Of a stretch of 64,000 nt of DNA, positions 42,752-52,047 are shown piece by piece. Numbering within the stretch: the first letter of the stretch is position 1; each line of letters starts with the position of its first letter. The position numbers and the translations under genes were made by a program. Under the pieces are notes generated by a model. It saw only the letters and a program-made list of their open reading frames with translations. It did not search any database and had not been told where the DNA came from. This DNA is from CALOFP01 sp942492635 (GTDB taxonomy: Bacteria; UBP6; UBA1177; CALOFP01), in contig CALOFP010000003.1 in NCBI GenBank assembly GCA_942492635.1, positions 248,001 through 312,000 on the forward strand. Reading direction: 5' to 3'.

Positions 42752-43537
42752 ATGTTTTCAAAAACTTTTCTGCTATTTATAATTCTCATCTCTATTATCT
42801 CACTTTCAGCTTCGGAAATAGGAGGGAACAGGAAAATCGGTTCCTTCTCAAAAGCTAAAAAAATTCTCTATTCAAAAATCTATAGTAAAGAGAAGCTCAG
42901 GAAAACTTTCTACTGCGGTTGTGCTTTCAAAGGAAAGCAGGTTGATCTTGAAAGCTGCGGCTACCATGTGAGAAAAAATAAGAGAAGGGCCGGAAGGGTG
43001 GAGGCTGAACATGTTGTGCCCGCTTCTGTTTTCGGGGAGAATCTTCCATCATGGAAAAACGGCGACCCTAAATGCCGCACGAGACGGGGGAAAAATTTCA
43101 AAGGCCGAAAATGTTCTTCCAAAGTTGATAACTCATTTAAATTCATGGAGGCGGATCTTTACAATCTCATGCCTGCGATAGGTGAGGTGAACGGTGACAG
43201 ATCCAACTACTCGATGAGTGAAATACCGGGAGAACCGAGAAGATACGGTGCATGTGATTTTGAAATAGAAAAAAAGAGGGTGGAACCCAGACCGGAAATA
43301 AGGGGAGATATCGCACGAGTATACAAATACATGAATCTGACCTATCCGGGATATGGAATTATTTCGGACAGGAATAGAAATCTTTTTGAAAAATGGGACA
43401 GTGAAGATCCCGTCAGCAACGACGAGTGTGAACGGGCTTTCAGGATAGAACAGATTCAGGGCAACAGGAATGTAATTCTTGAAAATGCGTGCAGGAAAAT
43501 GTGGACCAGATTGAAATCCGGCAGGAATTGTTCCTGA
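42752..43537 (+). CDS. Secreted endonuclease I family DNase
   Basis: The protein has 261 residues. A signal peptide ends near SLSASE. The Endonuclease I catalytic region is clear: GRVEAEHVVPASVFG with catalytic His, KFMEADLYNLMPAIGEVNG and RGDIARVYKYM. Family members (EndA, Vvn, Dns) are non-specific periplasmic or secreted nucleases of the beta-beta-alpha-metal fold. Cys residues that may form disulfides are present, as in the family. It could serve nutrient DNA use, defence or competition. The ankyrin gene lies directly upstream. Confidence 0.93.
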   Translation: MFSKTFLLFIILISIISLSASEIGGNRKIGSFSKAKKILYSKIYSKEKLRKTFYCGCAFKGKQVDLESCGYHVRKNKRRAGRVEAEHVVPASVFGENLPSWKNGDPKCRTRRGKNFKGRKCSSKVDNSFKFMEADLYNLMPAIGEVNGDRSNYSMSEIPGEPRRYGACDFEIEKKRVEPRPEIRGDIARVYKYMNLTYPGYGIISDRNRNLFEKWDSEDPVSNDECERAFRIEQIQGNRNVILENACRKMWTRLKSGRNCS

Positions 43538-43596
43538 TTTTCTCTTTTATCAAATGATAATGATTTAAGTTGAAGAGGTCGTTTGCGGTTATTAAC

Positions 43597-43611
43597 AGGG
43601 CCGGAGGCCCT
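43597..43611. terminator. GC-rich hairpin between convergent genes
   Basis: AGGGCC GGA GGCCCT lies between the nuclease stop (43537) and the lipoprotein stop (43615), where a shared terminator is expected. There is no clear T-run on either side. Confidence 0.35.
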
Positions 43612-43614
43612 TCA

Positions 43615-44742
43615 TCACTGAATTACCTTGTAAAGAAGTTTCGCCGAGATCATGACATCCGAGGCGTTGTAATCGGAGGTCATTGCGTCGATCATGTAGT
43701 AGATTGGTCCCTCGATAACGTTGTTTTTCGATGCCTGATCGACGAATCCTATCCAGAATTTGTATCCGTGACCGTTCTGCTCGGGATGTAGCAGTGAAGT
43801 GTCTGAGGGTAAAAGAATGTAGGGGAAGTAGCCGAATGGAACGGTGAATGACAGGTTCACGGGAGGTTGAGTGTTGCTTTTAGCCAGGATTTCGTCTTTC
43901 CATCTCATTTCAACGTACATTTTTGCATGTGTATTTTTATCTGCATCGTTTTGTCCTGTTGCATCGAGAGTTGAGAGAGAAAACGTTCTCGTCGGTCCCA
44001 CAGTTCCAACAGCCGACAGCAATCGATAGCCGTCTTCGATCGTTCCCTTGTCCTTAACCCCTACAAGATCCATGTTGAGTCCGTCTGCAGGCCAGTTAAG
44101 TGTTACGGCTGCGAGCCCGAATGTGGGGTGGTAGTAGACTGTGGATTTGATTTCAAGGGTTGTTATTGTAACCGAAACCTCGATTTTGCTGCATCCCTTG
44201 ATGACTCCGGCGGCAGTTTCGACACTCGTATCAGTTTCGACGACGGTGTAGGTTCCTTCCTGGTCAAGTGTTATCGGTTGGTCTGTCAGAGGATAGAATC
44301 CGTTGGGAAGGGTTCCCTTGAGCTGAACTTTCTGTTCGACACCTACAGGTGTGTCAAGATCGATTTCCAGCGGTTCGTCCATCTGGATGACGGTAATGGG
44401 TTTTGTGGTGTCGCCTGTGAGGTCGGAGTGGAAAATTTCCGCTTTTCCGAATGTTATTCTGTCCTTTTCCCACTTGAGTGTGGTTTCAATACCTGTAGAT
44501 TTCTCACTGTCGAAAATACCCACCTTGTATTTATGGAGAGTAATTCCACCCATTTTTTCTGTTCCGATAATCGAACCATGGAATTCATCTTCTGACTGGT
44601 CGGGGTTTTTGTTGCGGAAATCCCAGGTAGTGGTCTCCGCATTGAGTTCGATCGGACTTTTTACTTCAATTGTTTTTGGATCATCCTCGCATCCTGAAAA
44701 GAAAAGGAGTGCAGGAATCATCAAGACGATCAATTTTTTCAT
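43615..44742 (-). CDS. Lipoprotein of unknown function
   Basis: The protein has 375 residues. The lipobox is clear (LLFFSGC at about residue 18, then EDDPKT), and the mature part is beta-rich with repeated Thr/Val patches (TYTVVETDTSVETAAGV, then KIEVSVTITTLEIKSTVYYH). That segment is like proteins measuring a transformed property, but no family is recognised. It probably sits in the outer or inner membrane facing the periplasm. It is monocistronic, convergent with the nuclease and divergent from the Fe-S protein gene. Confidence 0.72.
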   Translation of the reverse strand: MKKLIVLMIPALLFFSGCEDDPKTIEVKSPIELNAETTTWDFRNKNPDQSEDEFHGSIIGTEKMGGITLHKYKVGIFDSEKSTGIETTLKWEKDRITFGKAEIFHSDLTGDTTKPITVIQMDEPLEIDLDTPVGVEQKVQLKGTLPNGFYPLTDQPITLDQEGTYTVVETDTSVETAAGVIKGCSKIEVSVTITTLEIKSTVYYHPTFGLAAVTLNWPADGLNMDLVGVKDKGTIEDGYRLLSAVGTVGPTRTFSLSTLDATGQNDADKNTHAKMYVEMRWKDEILAKSNTQPPVNLSFTVPFGYFPYILLPSDTSLLHPEQNGHGYKFWIGFVDQASKNNVIEGPIYYMIDAMTSDYNASDVMISAKLLYKVIQ

Positions 44743-45024
44743 AGTGCCTCCGAAATGTGGTTTGTGTTGAATATATTAGCTGTTGTTATAAAAAAATGAA
44801 AGGAATTGAAGGAATATTGGTGGGTTGGGTATCGTTTTGAAATTATTGCTGAAAAGTTGAAGCTTCTTTCCGTGGGGAACAGCCGGTTATTAAATCGAAT
44901 AGTTTTCAATGGAATTATCTTTTATCCATCCCTTTTTTGCTTTCAGACAGAAATTGGAAAAGTTGTTTTTGAATTTTCGTCTGTTACTATGATTTTGTGT
45001 TTTATCTTTAATGTTGAGGGTTAT

Positions 45025-46158
45025 ATGTCCGAAAATACAATTTACAGAGATCTTCAGCAGCATCTGGATAAGTTTCCGATAGGTTTCCCTTCTACGGAAT
45101 CGGGAGTGGAGATTGAAATACTGGAATACCTTTTCTCGAAAGAGGAGGCGAAAGTTGCACTCTGTCTGGGACTTGCTGCAAACGGTGTTTCAAGAATCGG
45201 AGCAAGATTCAGGAAAAAGTTCGGTGAAGAGATGAAAGAGGAGAATCTTTCCCAGATTCTTCACAAAATGTTCATGAAGGGCAATATCGACTGCGAAGGA
45301 GACGATAAAAATCCGAAATATCGAAACGCAATGCTCGTTATCGGAATGTTTGAGTTTCGTGTCAACGATCTGGAGAAAAAGTTTTTAAAACTTCTCAAAC
45401 GATATCTGGATGAAGGATTCAAGGAGGAGTTTTTCCGGACGGCTCTTCCCCAGCTTCGCACATCTCCCCACGCAAAGGCCATAGTACCCGAAGTGATTAT
45501 AGATACATACGACAATATGCGTGAGTATGTGAAAAATTACGGCGGAACAATCCAGGTTCTAAACTGTATATGCAAGCAGGGTGAGGAAATTCTCGGTCAT
45601 CCATGCAAGCAGACCGACAATATTGAAATCTGCCTTATGTTCGATGTGCAGAACTTCAAAGTCAGGGAAAAGGGGAGGACCATTACGAAGGAAGAGTGTC
45701 TTTCCATACTCGGCATGGCCGAGGAACGAGGATTGGTTCTTCAACCCGGTAATACATACGATCCCTTCTGCATCTGTCTATGCTGCGGTTGTTGCTGTGG
45801 AGTTTTGACGGCCGCGAAAACACTGGAGAAACCGGCAAAATTCTTCGCCACAAACTACTATGCCGAAGTGGAAGGGGATGGTTGTGTCGGCTGCGGAATC
45901 TGTGTTGAACGATGCCAGATGGATGCAATTGTTCTGCAAAATAAGAAAGTTGAAGTCGATCTCGACCGGTGTATCGGTTGCGGTCTATGCGTAACCCGCT
46001 GCCCCAAAAATGTTCTCAACCTAAGAAAAAAAGAGAAGAGGACAGTTCCCTTCCGAAACTGCGCCACGCTCTATCTCAGCATTCTCAAAAAGAAAATCGG
46101 AAAGAAAAAGATGATGATAAATCTTGCAAGGCTGCTTTTCGGCAAGCAACTTGAGTAG
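45025..46158 (+). CDS. Cys-rich protein with C-terminal 4Fe-4S ferredoxin domain
   Basis: The protein has about 377 residues. The N-terminal 90 residues look like a helical, winged-helix-type region (EILEYLFSKEEAKVALCLGL). The middle has NCICKQGEEILGHPCKQT and a striking Cys cluster (DPFCICLCCGCCCGVL), then two 4Fe-4S motifs (CVGCGICVERC and CIGCGLCVTRCP) and a basic tail. Such proteins occur in anaerobes and are usually annotated only as 4Fe-4S binding. I chose the ATG at 45025 with GAGGG upstream; the open frame extends back to 44806, but that part is non-coding in character. The role is unknown: soluble electron carrier or Fe-S regulator. Confidence 0.82.
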   Translation: MSENTIYRDLQQHLDKFPIGFPSTESGVEIEILEYLFSKEEAKVALCLGLAANGVSRIGARFRKKFGEEMKEENLSQILHKMFMKGNIDCEGDDKNPKYRNAMLVIGMFEFRVNDLEKKFLKLLKRYLDEGFKEEFFRTALPQLRTSPHAKAIVPEVIIDTYDNMREYVKNYGGTIQVLNCICKQGEEILGHPCKQTDNIEICLMFDVQNFKVREKGRTITKEECLSILGMAEERGLVLQPGNTYDPFCICLCCGCCCGVLTAAKTLEKPAKFFATNYYAEVEGDGCVGCGICVERCQMDAIVLQNKKVEVDLDRCIGCGLCVTRCPKNVLNLRKKEKRTVPFRNCATLYLSILKKKIGKKKMMINLARLLFGKQLE

Positions 46159-46246
46159 TGATGAACGGTGAGATTCATCCGGGCAAGTTGATGAGATTTC
46201 ACTAGTAACTTTAACTGCAGATGCGGGAAATTACTTTTGCCGAAAA

Positions 46247-46273
46247 CTCCTCCCCCGGAAAAAAGGAGAGGAG
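46247..46273. terminator. Inverted repeat between convergent genes, probable terminator
   Basis: CTCCTC and GAGGAG flank a 15-base loop. On the minus strand the stem is followed by TTTTC, 29 bp past the TPR gene stop, so it could end that transcript. Confidence 0.45.
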
Positions 46274-46301
46274 CTTCAATATCAGCTGTATTTGAAGAGT
46301 A

Positions 46302-46679
46302 CTATTTTGACTTTCTGAGAATTTCCAGGTTGTGAAGGGCTTCTTCGTCTTCCGGATCGATTTTGAGTGCCATGAGAAATGCCTCTTCCGCCTCGTCATT
46401 GCGCTCGAGCTCTCCCAGAAGAATTCCGAGATCGTAGTAGATATCGGCATTCTCAGGATCGATTTCTATAGCCATCTGATAGTGTTCGATAGCTTCCTCG
46501 TCCATCTCCATCGTCTCTAGAAGTGAGGCGTAATCGTAGAGAAGTTCCGCGTTATTCGGATTTTCTTTTACAGCCTCTTTAAAATATTTAAGAGCTCCTT
46601 CGTAATCTTCCTCGGCGTATAGGGCTACGGCAAGTGCATAGTTTTCTTCGGAAACATTGTTGTTTTTTTGGTTCTTCAT
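46302..46679 (-). CDS. TPR-repeat protein
   Basis: The product has about 125 residues and consists of three TPR units (YALAVALYAEEDYEGALKYF, AELLYDYASLLETMEMDEEA, ADIYYDLGILLGELERNDEA) with a capping helix. No signal peptide is present, so it is cytoplasmic. It is probably a protein-interaction adaptor. I chose the ATG at 46679 because GGAGG lies eight bases upstream; longer in-frame starts lie before the ribosome site. Confidence 0.85.
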   Translation of the reverse strand: MKNQKNNNVSEENYALAVALYAEEDYEGALKYFKEAVKENPNNAELLYDYASLLETMEMDEEAIEHYQMAIEIDPENADIYYDLGILLGELERNDEAEEAFLMALKIDPEDEEALHNLEILRKSK

Positions 46680-46947
46680 AAAATCCTCCATTTTACCGGC
46701 CAATTGTAACGATTTTTTTTTCTGTTTCAAGGGCGGGAGTGTTTAAATTTGAAAATGAATTTTGATTTGACTATACTGAGAGAGGTTAGGTGCTTTCGAT
46801 TGTTTGGTGAAATAGATGAAAATTACTGAAATGATTCAGTAAATACAGCGATTTCTAGGAGTCGTCATGTTTTCGTAAAGTTTGATTTTTCACTGGATTC
46901 GAAAAGTGGACAGCGACCAGTTTTTAATGGACGGCTAAGGAGAACAG

Positions 46948-49170
46948 ATGCGAAGGGAAGAAGTTGAAAAGATGTTTTTCTCTCTTTTCGGAGAAAGCAG
47001 CGCGATAACATACATCCTTGATGGAGTGGGACTCCGGATTATCGATGCAAACATTGAGGCCGCCTCTTTCTGGGGATACGAGAGAGAGGAGCTTGTGGGT
47101 ATGCCCATAACTGCCATCAACTGCTCATCCGTCTCAGAAATGCACAGTTTCGTAAGGGAGGTGATGGATAAAAAACGTTCATCCTTCTACTTTTCCCATC
47201 GTCTGAAAAATGGTGATGTTCGCCATGTAGAGGCCCACCCCACGATCCTCGGAACCGAGGAGCCCGGTCCTCTTATCCTTGTAATCGTTCACGATATTAC
47301 GGAGCGAAGAAAAGCTGAGGAGTCTCTTCGAGCCAGCGAGGAGCGTTACAGGCTGATTTTCGACAACTCCCCGATGGGGATTTTCCAGTTTGACGCCGAC
47401 GGAAAGGTCGTGGCATGTAACAGAAAATTCTGCGACATTCTCGGAGCAGACTGGGAGTCGATTATGAATTTCGACCTTTTTCAGAATATTGAGAATACTG
47501 AAGTGAGGCGTGCTCTTAAAAGAGTTCGCGATGGTGAATGTGCTGACTACGATGCGGTTTACAACTCCCAGCTTTCCGGAAAGAGAACTCCGGTAAGAGC
47601 CTGTGTTCATCCGGTTGAATCAGATGACAATGGTTTTCATGGGGCCGTCTGTATCGTGGAGGACACTACCGAGAGAAACGAGGCTCGGGAGCGTTATAGT
47701 CTGGTTGTCGAGGCTGCCTCTGATGTTATCTGCACCTTTTCGGATAAGGGTGCGATAACCTCTGTAAACAGCGCTTTCGAGAAGCTGTACGGCTGGAGGT
47801 CTGAAGAGGTGATCGGTAAGGAATTCAGCGGGTTCGTTCACCCTGAGGACCGCTGCTGTTCGTCAAAGCTTCACGCACAGGTGATGAAAGGGGAGAAACC
47901 TCCGATTTTCGAGCAGAGGATGATTCACAGCGATGGATCCTACAGGAAAACTCAGTTTTCATTGAGTCCGCTCTCTCTGGACGGGAGGATCACAGGCGTT
48001 CTGAGCATCGCAAGGGACGTGACTGAGAGGGAGAAGATGGAGCGAGAACTTCAGAGGGTTCAGAAACTTGAGTCGATAGGTCTTCTTGCTGGAGGTATCG
48101 CACACGATTTCAACAACATACTCTCCGGTATAATGGGTAATATTTCACTGGCATTCATCTATGCGAAGGAGGTGAAACCCGCAATGGACAGGCTCAAGGA
48201 GGCCGAACGTGCCTGCATAAGGGCGAAGGATCTCACAACCCAGCTTCTCACCTTTTCAAAAGGGGGAGCTCCGGTGAAAAAGAGGTCTTCTGTAAGGGAA
48301 GTTGTTGAGGAATCTGCAATTTTCGCCCTTCACGGAAGCAGCATATTCTGCGATTTCATGATTGACGAAGGACTTCCGGCAGTCGAGATAGATGAGGGAC
48401 AGATCAGCCAGGTCATCCAGAATCTTGTAATAAATGCCGTTCAGTCCATGCCGGGCGGCGGAACAATAAGAATCGGGGGAAAGAAATCAAGGATAACAAA
48501 GCGCTCCTCGCTTCCCCTTCCTCCGGGAAACTACATTCGAATATTCGTCGAGGATGAGGGGTGCGGCATGAGCGAAGAAGAAATATCGAAGATTTTCGAT
48601 CCCTTTTTCTCCACCAAGGAGTCCGGACACGGACTGGGTCTCACCACCTCTTTCACCATAGCGAAAAAACATGGGGGACACATTTCAGTCCGTTCGAAAG
48701 AGGGCGAGGGGAGTACCTTCTGTCTATTTCTTCCGGCACTCGACCGGCCGGCGGAAAAGAAACCCAGATCCAAGGTGGCGGATTCATTTTCCTCAAGGGC
48801 GAAAGTTCTCGTCATGGATGACGAATCCTCTGTTCGCAAGATTGTCTCGAGGATTCTCGCTCACTTCGGTTGTACCGTCGAAACAGCGAAAGACGGCCAG
48901 GAGGCGTTGGATCTCTATCGACAGGAAAAGGATTCGGGTAGCTGCTTCGATATGGTGATCATGGATCTTACCGTTCCCGGCGGAATGGGAGGCCGGGAGG
49001 CCTGCGAAAAACTGCTGGGGTACGATCCCGACGCCACATGCGTAGTTTCCAGCGGATACTCGAACGATCCGGTAATGAGCGATTACAAAAAATACGGATT
49101 TAAATCGGTCATATCAAAGCCCTATACGGTTGATGATATTGTCTCTCTTATGAAGGAGTTTGAGAAATAG
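46948..49170 (+). CDS. Hybrid histidine kinase with three PAS domains and a receiver
   Basis: The protein has 740 residues and no membrane segment, so it is soluble. PAS domains span about 10-120, 130-240 and 245-365 (ILDGVGLRIIDANIEAASFW, IFDNSPMGIFQFDADG, VICTFSDKGAITSVN). The kinase has H box LLAGGIAHDFNNILSG, N box IQNLVINAVQSM and ATP motifs DEGCGM and GHGLGLT. The receiver covers about 625-740 (VLVMDDESS, IMDLTVPGG, ISKPYT). It senses a cytoplasmic ligand or redox cofactor. The partner regulator is not adjacent; a nitroreductase gene starts 2 bp after its stop. Confidence 0.92.
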   Translation: MRREEVEKMFFSLFGESSAITYILDGVGLRIIDANIEAASFWGYEREELVGMPITAINCSSVSEMHSFVREVMDKKRSSFYFSHRLKNGDVRHVEAHPTILGTEEPGPLILVIVHDITERRKAEESLRASEERYRLIFDNSPMGIFQFDADGKVVACNRKFCDILGADWESIMNFDLFQNIENTEVRRALKRVRDGECADYDAVYNSQLSGKRTPVRACVHPVESDDNGFHGAVCIVEDTTERNEARERYSLVVEAASDVICTFSDKGAITSVNSAFEKLYGWRSEEVIGKEFSGFVHPEDRCCSSKLHAQVMKGEKPPIFEQRMIHSDGSYRKTQFSLSPLSLDGRITGVLSIARDVTEREKMERELQRVQKLESIGLLAGGIAHDFNNILSGIMGNISLAFIYAKEVKPAMDRLKEAERACIRAKDLTTQLLTFSKGGAPVKKRSSVREVVEESAIFALHGSSIFCDFMIDEGLPAVEIDEGQISQVIQNLVINAVQSMPGGGTIRIGGKKSRITKRSSLPLPPGNYIRIFVEDEGCGMSEEEISKIFDPFFSTKESGHGLGLTTSFTIAKKHGGHISVRSKEGEGSTFCLFLPALDRPAEKKPRSKVADSFSSRAKVLVMDDESSVRKIVSRILAHFGCTVETAKDGQEALDLYRQEKDSGSCFDMVIMDLTVPGGMGGREACEKLLGYDPDATCVVSSGYSNDPVMSDYKKYGFKSVISKPYTVDDIVSLMKEFEK

Positions 49171-49172
49171 AT

Positions 49173-49715
49173 ATGGATTTTAAAGAGTTGATTAGAAAAA
49201 GATTCTCGTTGAGGAAATATTCGGAAAAATCGGTTGAGAGGGAGAAACTTGAGCAGTGCATCGAAGCCGCCAGAATGGCCCCGAGCGCCTGCAACTCCCA
49301 GCCGTGGAAGTTTGTTGTCGTGGACGATCCGGAACTTCGAAAGAAAGTGGCCGAGGAGACATTCGGCGCGGTTGTATCGTTCAATAAATTCGTTAAAGAT
49401 GCACCCGTTCTCGTCGTCCAGGTTTCCGAAAAGTCCAACCTCGCCTCATGGCTCGGAGGAATGGTCAAAGGACGCAACTTCCGTGTGTTCGACTGCGGAA
49501 TCTCCGCCGAACACTTCTGCCTGCAGGCAGCCGAACTCGGACTCGGCACCTGCATGCTCGGTTGGTTCGACGAGAAGGGTGTAAAGAAACTTCTCGGAAT
49601 ACCCGCAGGAAAGAATATCGAAATCATCATCGCCGTCGGATATCCCGGAGACGAAAAAATTCCCGAGAAAAACAGAAAACCCATGGACGAAGTCTCATCT
49701 TTCAACCGGTATTGA
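49173..49715 (+). CDS. Nitroreductase-family flavoprotein
   Basis: The protein has 180 residues, at the short end of the NAD(P)H:FMN nitroreductase family. The start RKRFSLRKYS is the family FMN-phosphate-binding signature, followed by EAARMAPSACNSQPWKFVVV and the FMN-binding GLGTCMLGWFDEKGVKKLL. It reduces quinones, nitro-compounds or other electron acceptors with NAD(P)H. It begins 2 bp after the hybrid kinase stop with AAGGAG inside that gene, so the two are co-transcribed. It could be linked to the signal that the kinase senses. Confidence 0.92.
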   Translation: MDFKELIRKRFSLRKYSEKSVEREKLEQCIEAARMAPSACNSQPWKFVVVDDPELRKKVAEETFGAVVSFNKFVKDAPVLVVQVSEKSNLASWLGGMVKGRNFRVFDCGISAEHFCLQAAELGLGTCMLGWFDEKGVKKLLGIPAGKNIEIIIAVGYPGDEKIPEKNRKPMDEVSSFNRY

Positions 49716-50520
49716 TCCCCCACCTCAACTTGTCCTGTATTCATGGTAAGGGCAAAACCCTTCTTCTGCAGGTTCGCAAGTCCCCGAAGGCGGCTTTAAC
49801 TAAGAATTCTGCAAATACTTTTTTCACCCAAAATCAGTGACTGAATTCATTAAATAACAAATATCTTGCCCAATCCAACCGTTAAAATCCAGTCGGGACA
49901 AATATCCTGACCGTCCCGGCCGCTGTATCTTTTAAATTATTAATATCGAGATCGAAATAACGGCTGTCGAAAGAAATAACGGCTGTCGAAAAAGGATACA
50001 TTTTTTTGAGCCCTGTATAGAGGTTAAATCGATGGTGATATTTGATTTGATGTCAAATTGAAACTGGAAACGGAAATATATCATTCATTAAAATATCATG
50101 ACAAAAGTTGAGAAGATGTGTGAAAATCCGTTCCGAGCGTACACGGGGATGCGTCCAGAAAATGAAGGTGACAAAACATTGCTTGGTGGATTAATGTGTT
50201 TGGGCAGGTATCCGTCTCCCTCTGTTTACGGAACATCCGAAACAATTACGATTTCCATAGAAATTTAAATATCGGTGATTCCTGCAACCGAGCATTGAAG
50301 TCAGGAAGGAGGGGTGTTGCCGGGTTGATTTAAGATATGTGCCAAAAAAGGAGTTACGTTGAGTTCTATATTATGTTTTCTTGAAAATAGAATGCCTGCG
50401 AAAGCAACAAGTGTGGTATTTAAGTGTTTTTTGCCCCTGCTGCTACAACGGTCTCTGCTGCTGTGAAACAGTCGGCTTGTGAATGATTTGAAGGAAACTT
50501 TGGCAGGGTTTTTCTGAGGG
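49716..50520. other. Intergenic region holding a hairpin and the second repeat copy
   Basis: About 800 bp without an intact gene. A small hairpin (AAGGG CAAAA CCCTT at 49748-49762) follows the nitroreductase gene. The degenerate repeat copy occupies 49817-50120. Bases 50121-50520 show nothing I recognise. Confidence 0.5.
49817..50120 (+). repeat. Degenerate intergenic repeat, copy 2
   Basis: Homologous by eye to 20767-21090 and in the same orientation. It contains two ACAAATATC units with CCAACCGT and CCAGTCGG stretches, and a local 19-bp direct repeat (GAAATAACGGCTGTCG) near 49954-49990. It ends at ATATTTGATTTG, TATCATTCATT and AAAAGTTGAG, matching copy 1. Confidence 0.6.
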
Positions 50521-51924
50521 TCAGGCGATTTTCATATGCCTTTCGACAAAGCCGTTGACGTTCTCCTCACTGTTTTCATGGGAAGGATCGAATATGTGAA
50601 TTTCGTGGTCTACGGTAAGGTGATACTGTTTCTTTTCGAGAAATGGCATGTTCCGAATTGTAGAGATGGTTCTTTCCAGTAGTTTTCCTGCGTGATCTTT
50701 TCCGCAGGAGGGGAGCAGCAGCATAAATCTTCCACGGGAAAGGGTCGTAATCGAATCCGATGATCTCAGGATATCCTTTAATGTTTCTCCAACCTCTCTG
50801 GAAAGCTGGTCCGCTTCGTGATAGCCGTAAGTTCTGTCTATTTCATCGATATCTTTCAGATTCAGAGTGCAGAGGGTTAACTTGAATCCCTTTTTCCTGC
50901 TTGATGCTATGAGCCTGTCGACAAGGTAGCGGCCCATGGGGCGGTTGACAACCTCAGCCAGATTACCGGTTTTGTAGTTTTTAACGTAGGATTCGATGGA
51001 TTTCATCTTATCTGAAAAATCAACATCAAGTACTTCTGGCTTGCATAGATCCATGATCTCCTTTTCGATGTTCAGAAATGTCTCCACCAGTATGGGATCG
51101 AACTGGGTTCCGGTTGAATCCCGGATGATAGCTGCAGCTTCACTGTGAGATTTTCCCGGTCTGTAGGGTCTGTCCGTTGTGAGGGCGGAGTAGGTGTCCG
51201 CAATGGCCATTACTCGGGATATCGTTGGGATATCTTTTCCTTTTAATCCTTCGTATCCTCTGCCGTCCATTCTCTCGTGATGGTAGAGAATCCAGTCGCC
51301 GAGATCGCTCAGTGTCTCCACATGGCTGAGAATTGAGGCGCCGATTCTCGGATGCTTTTTCATTACGGACATCTCCTCGTCTGTGAGCCTGTCCGGTTTA
51401 TGGAGTATGGCTTCCGGTACGCCTATCTTTCCGATGTCGTGAAGGAGCCCCGCGTGGAGAACCATGTCATAGCTTATGTTTTCCCTGATTTCCGAAGGAA
51501 GGTTGTTCCAGATGAGAATTGTAAGGTTGGCGACATGTTCGGAGTGTCCCTTGGTGTATGGATCCCTCGCCTCAATTGCGCTTATGAGAACTTTTACTGT
51601 ACTCAGGTTCCATTTCTTTACGTGAAGCATCATGTTCGTGAGAACTTGAAGGCTGAGAACGGTGAATACGGCACCGAAAAGAAAGATCGTCGCCACAATA
51701 ATTTCTCCTCCGAAGCTGATTCCCATGACAAACATGGAAAAAACCGCAAGATATCCGGCGATGAAGAAGAGCATGAGGAATATGAACGCCAGGCAGACTC
51801 TCCTCGTGGCTCTGTCTCTCGGTTGATTATTCCTGAAGTTGGGCAGGTAGCGGATAAGTGAGATCGCCATTATGATGGCTCCGAAAAGCACCAAAGTTGA
51901 TGATAAAATTGAAACAATTTCCAT
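50521..51924 (-). CDS. HD-GYP phosphodiesterase-type protein with degenerate GGDEF domain
   Basis: The protein has 467 residues. Three or so N-terminal hydrophobic helices (about 1-90) precede an HD-GYP domain with HAGLLHDIGKIGVPE, KKHPRIGASIL and HHERMDGRGYEGLKG, where Pro of GYP is Glu. The C-terminal 150 residues resemble a GGDEF domain, but the signature site is SRGRF, so cyclase activity is unlikely. The domain may bind GTP or c-di-GMP. It should lower or sense c-di-GMP at the membrane. The gene is divergent from the propeller kinase gene. Confidence 0.9.
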   Translation of the reverse strand: MEIVSILSSTLVLFGAIIMAISLIRYLPNFRNNQPRDRATRRVCLAFIFLMLFFIAGYLAVFSMFVMGISFGGEIIVATIFLFGAVFTVLSLQVLTNMMLHVKKWNLSTVKVLISAIEARDPYTKGHSEHVANLTILIWNNLPSEIRENISYDMVLHAGLLHDIGKIGVPEAILHKPDRLTDEEMSVMKKHPRIGASILSHVETLSDLGDWILYHHERMDGRGYEGLKGKDIPTISRVMAIADTYSALTTDRPYRPGKSHSEAAAIIRDSTGTQFDPILVETFLNIEKEIMDLCKPEVLDVDFSDKMKSIESYVKNYKTGNLAEVVNRPMGRYLVDRLIASSRKKGFKLTLCTLNLKDIDEIDRTYGYHEADQLSREVGETLKDILRSSDSITTLSRGRFMLLLPSCGKDHAGKLLERTISTIRNMPFLEKKQYHLTVDHEIHIFDPSHENSEENVNGFVERHMKIA

Positions 51925-51998
51925 GTGTCCCCCGAGAATGACGTAGCCAGACCATTATACGCAGTTCTGAGAAAATTTCAATTGGCAACTGCATGAGT

Positions 51999-52026
51999 TT
52001 GTATTTCAGCGTAATTTTTATATAGT
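51999..52026 (+). promoter_or_regulatory. Candidate promoter of the propeller kinase gene
   Basis: TTGTAT, a 16-bp spacer and TATAGT precede the GGAGG ribosome site. The leader would be very short. Other pairs are possible in this AT-rich stretch. Confidence 0.4.
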
Positions 52027-52047
52027 ATTGAACGGAGGTTTGTGGGA

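Noticed and set aside
44806..45024. Longer N-terminus for the Fe-S protein
   Set aside because: The extension is low in coding character and has no ribosome site, whereas the ATG at 45025 follows GAGGG and starts the soluble protein.
49765..49795. Possible tRNA because of a GGTTCG stretch
   Set aside because: No matching acceptor stem, anticodon arm or conserved D-loop was found around it.
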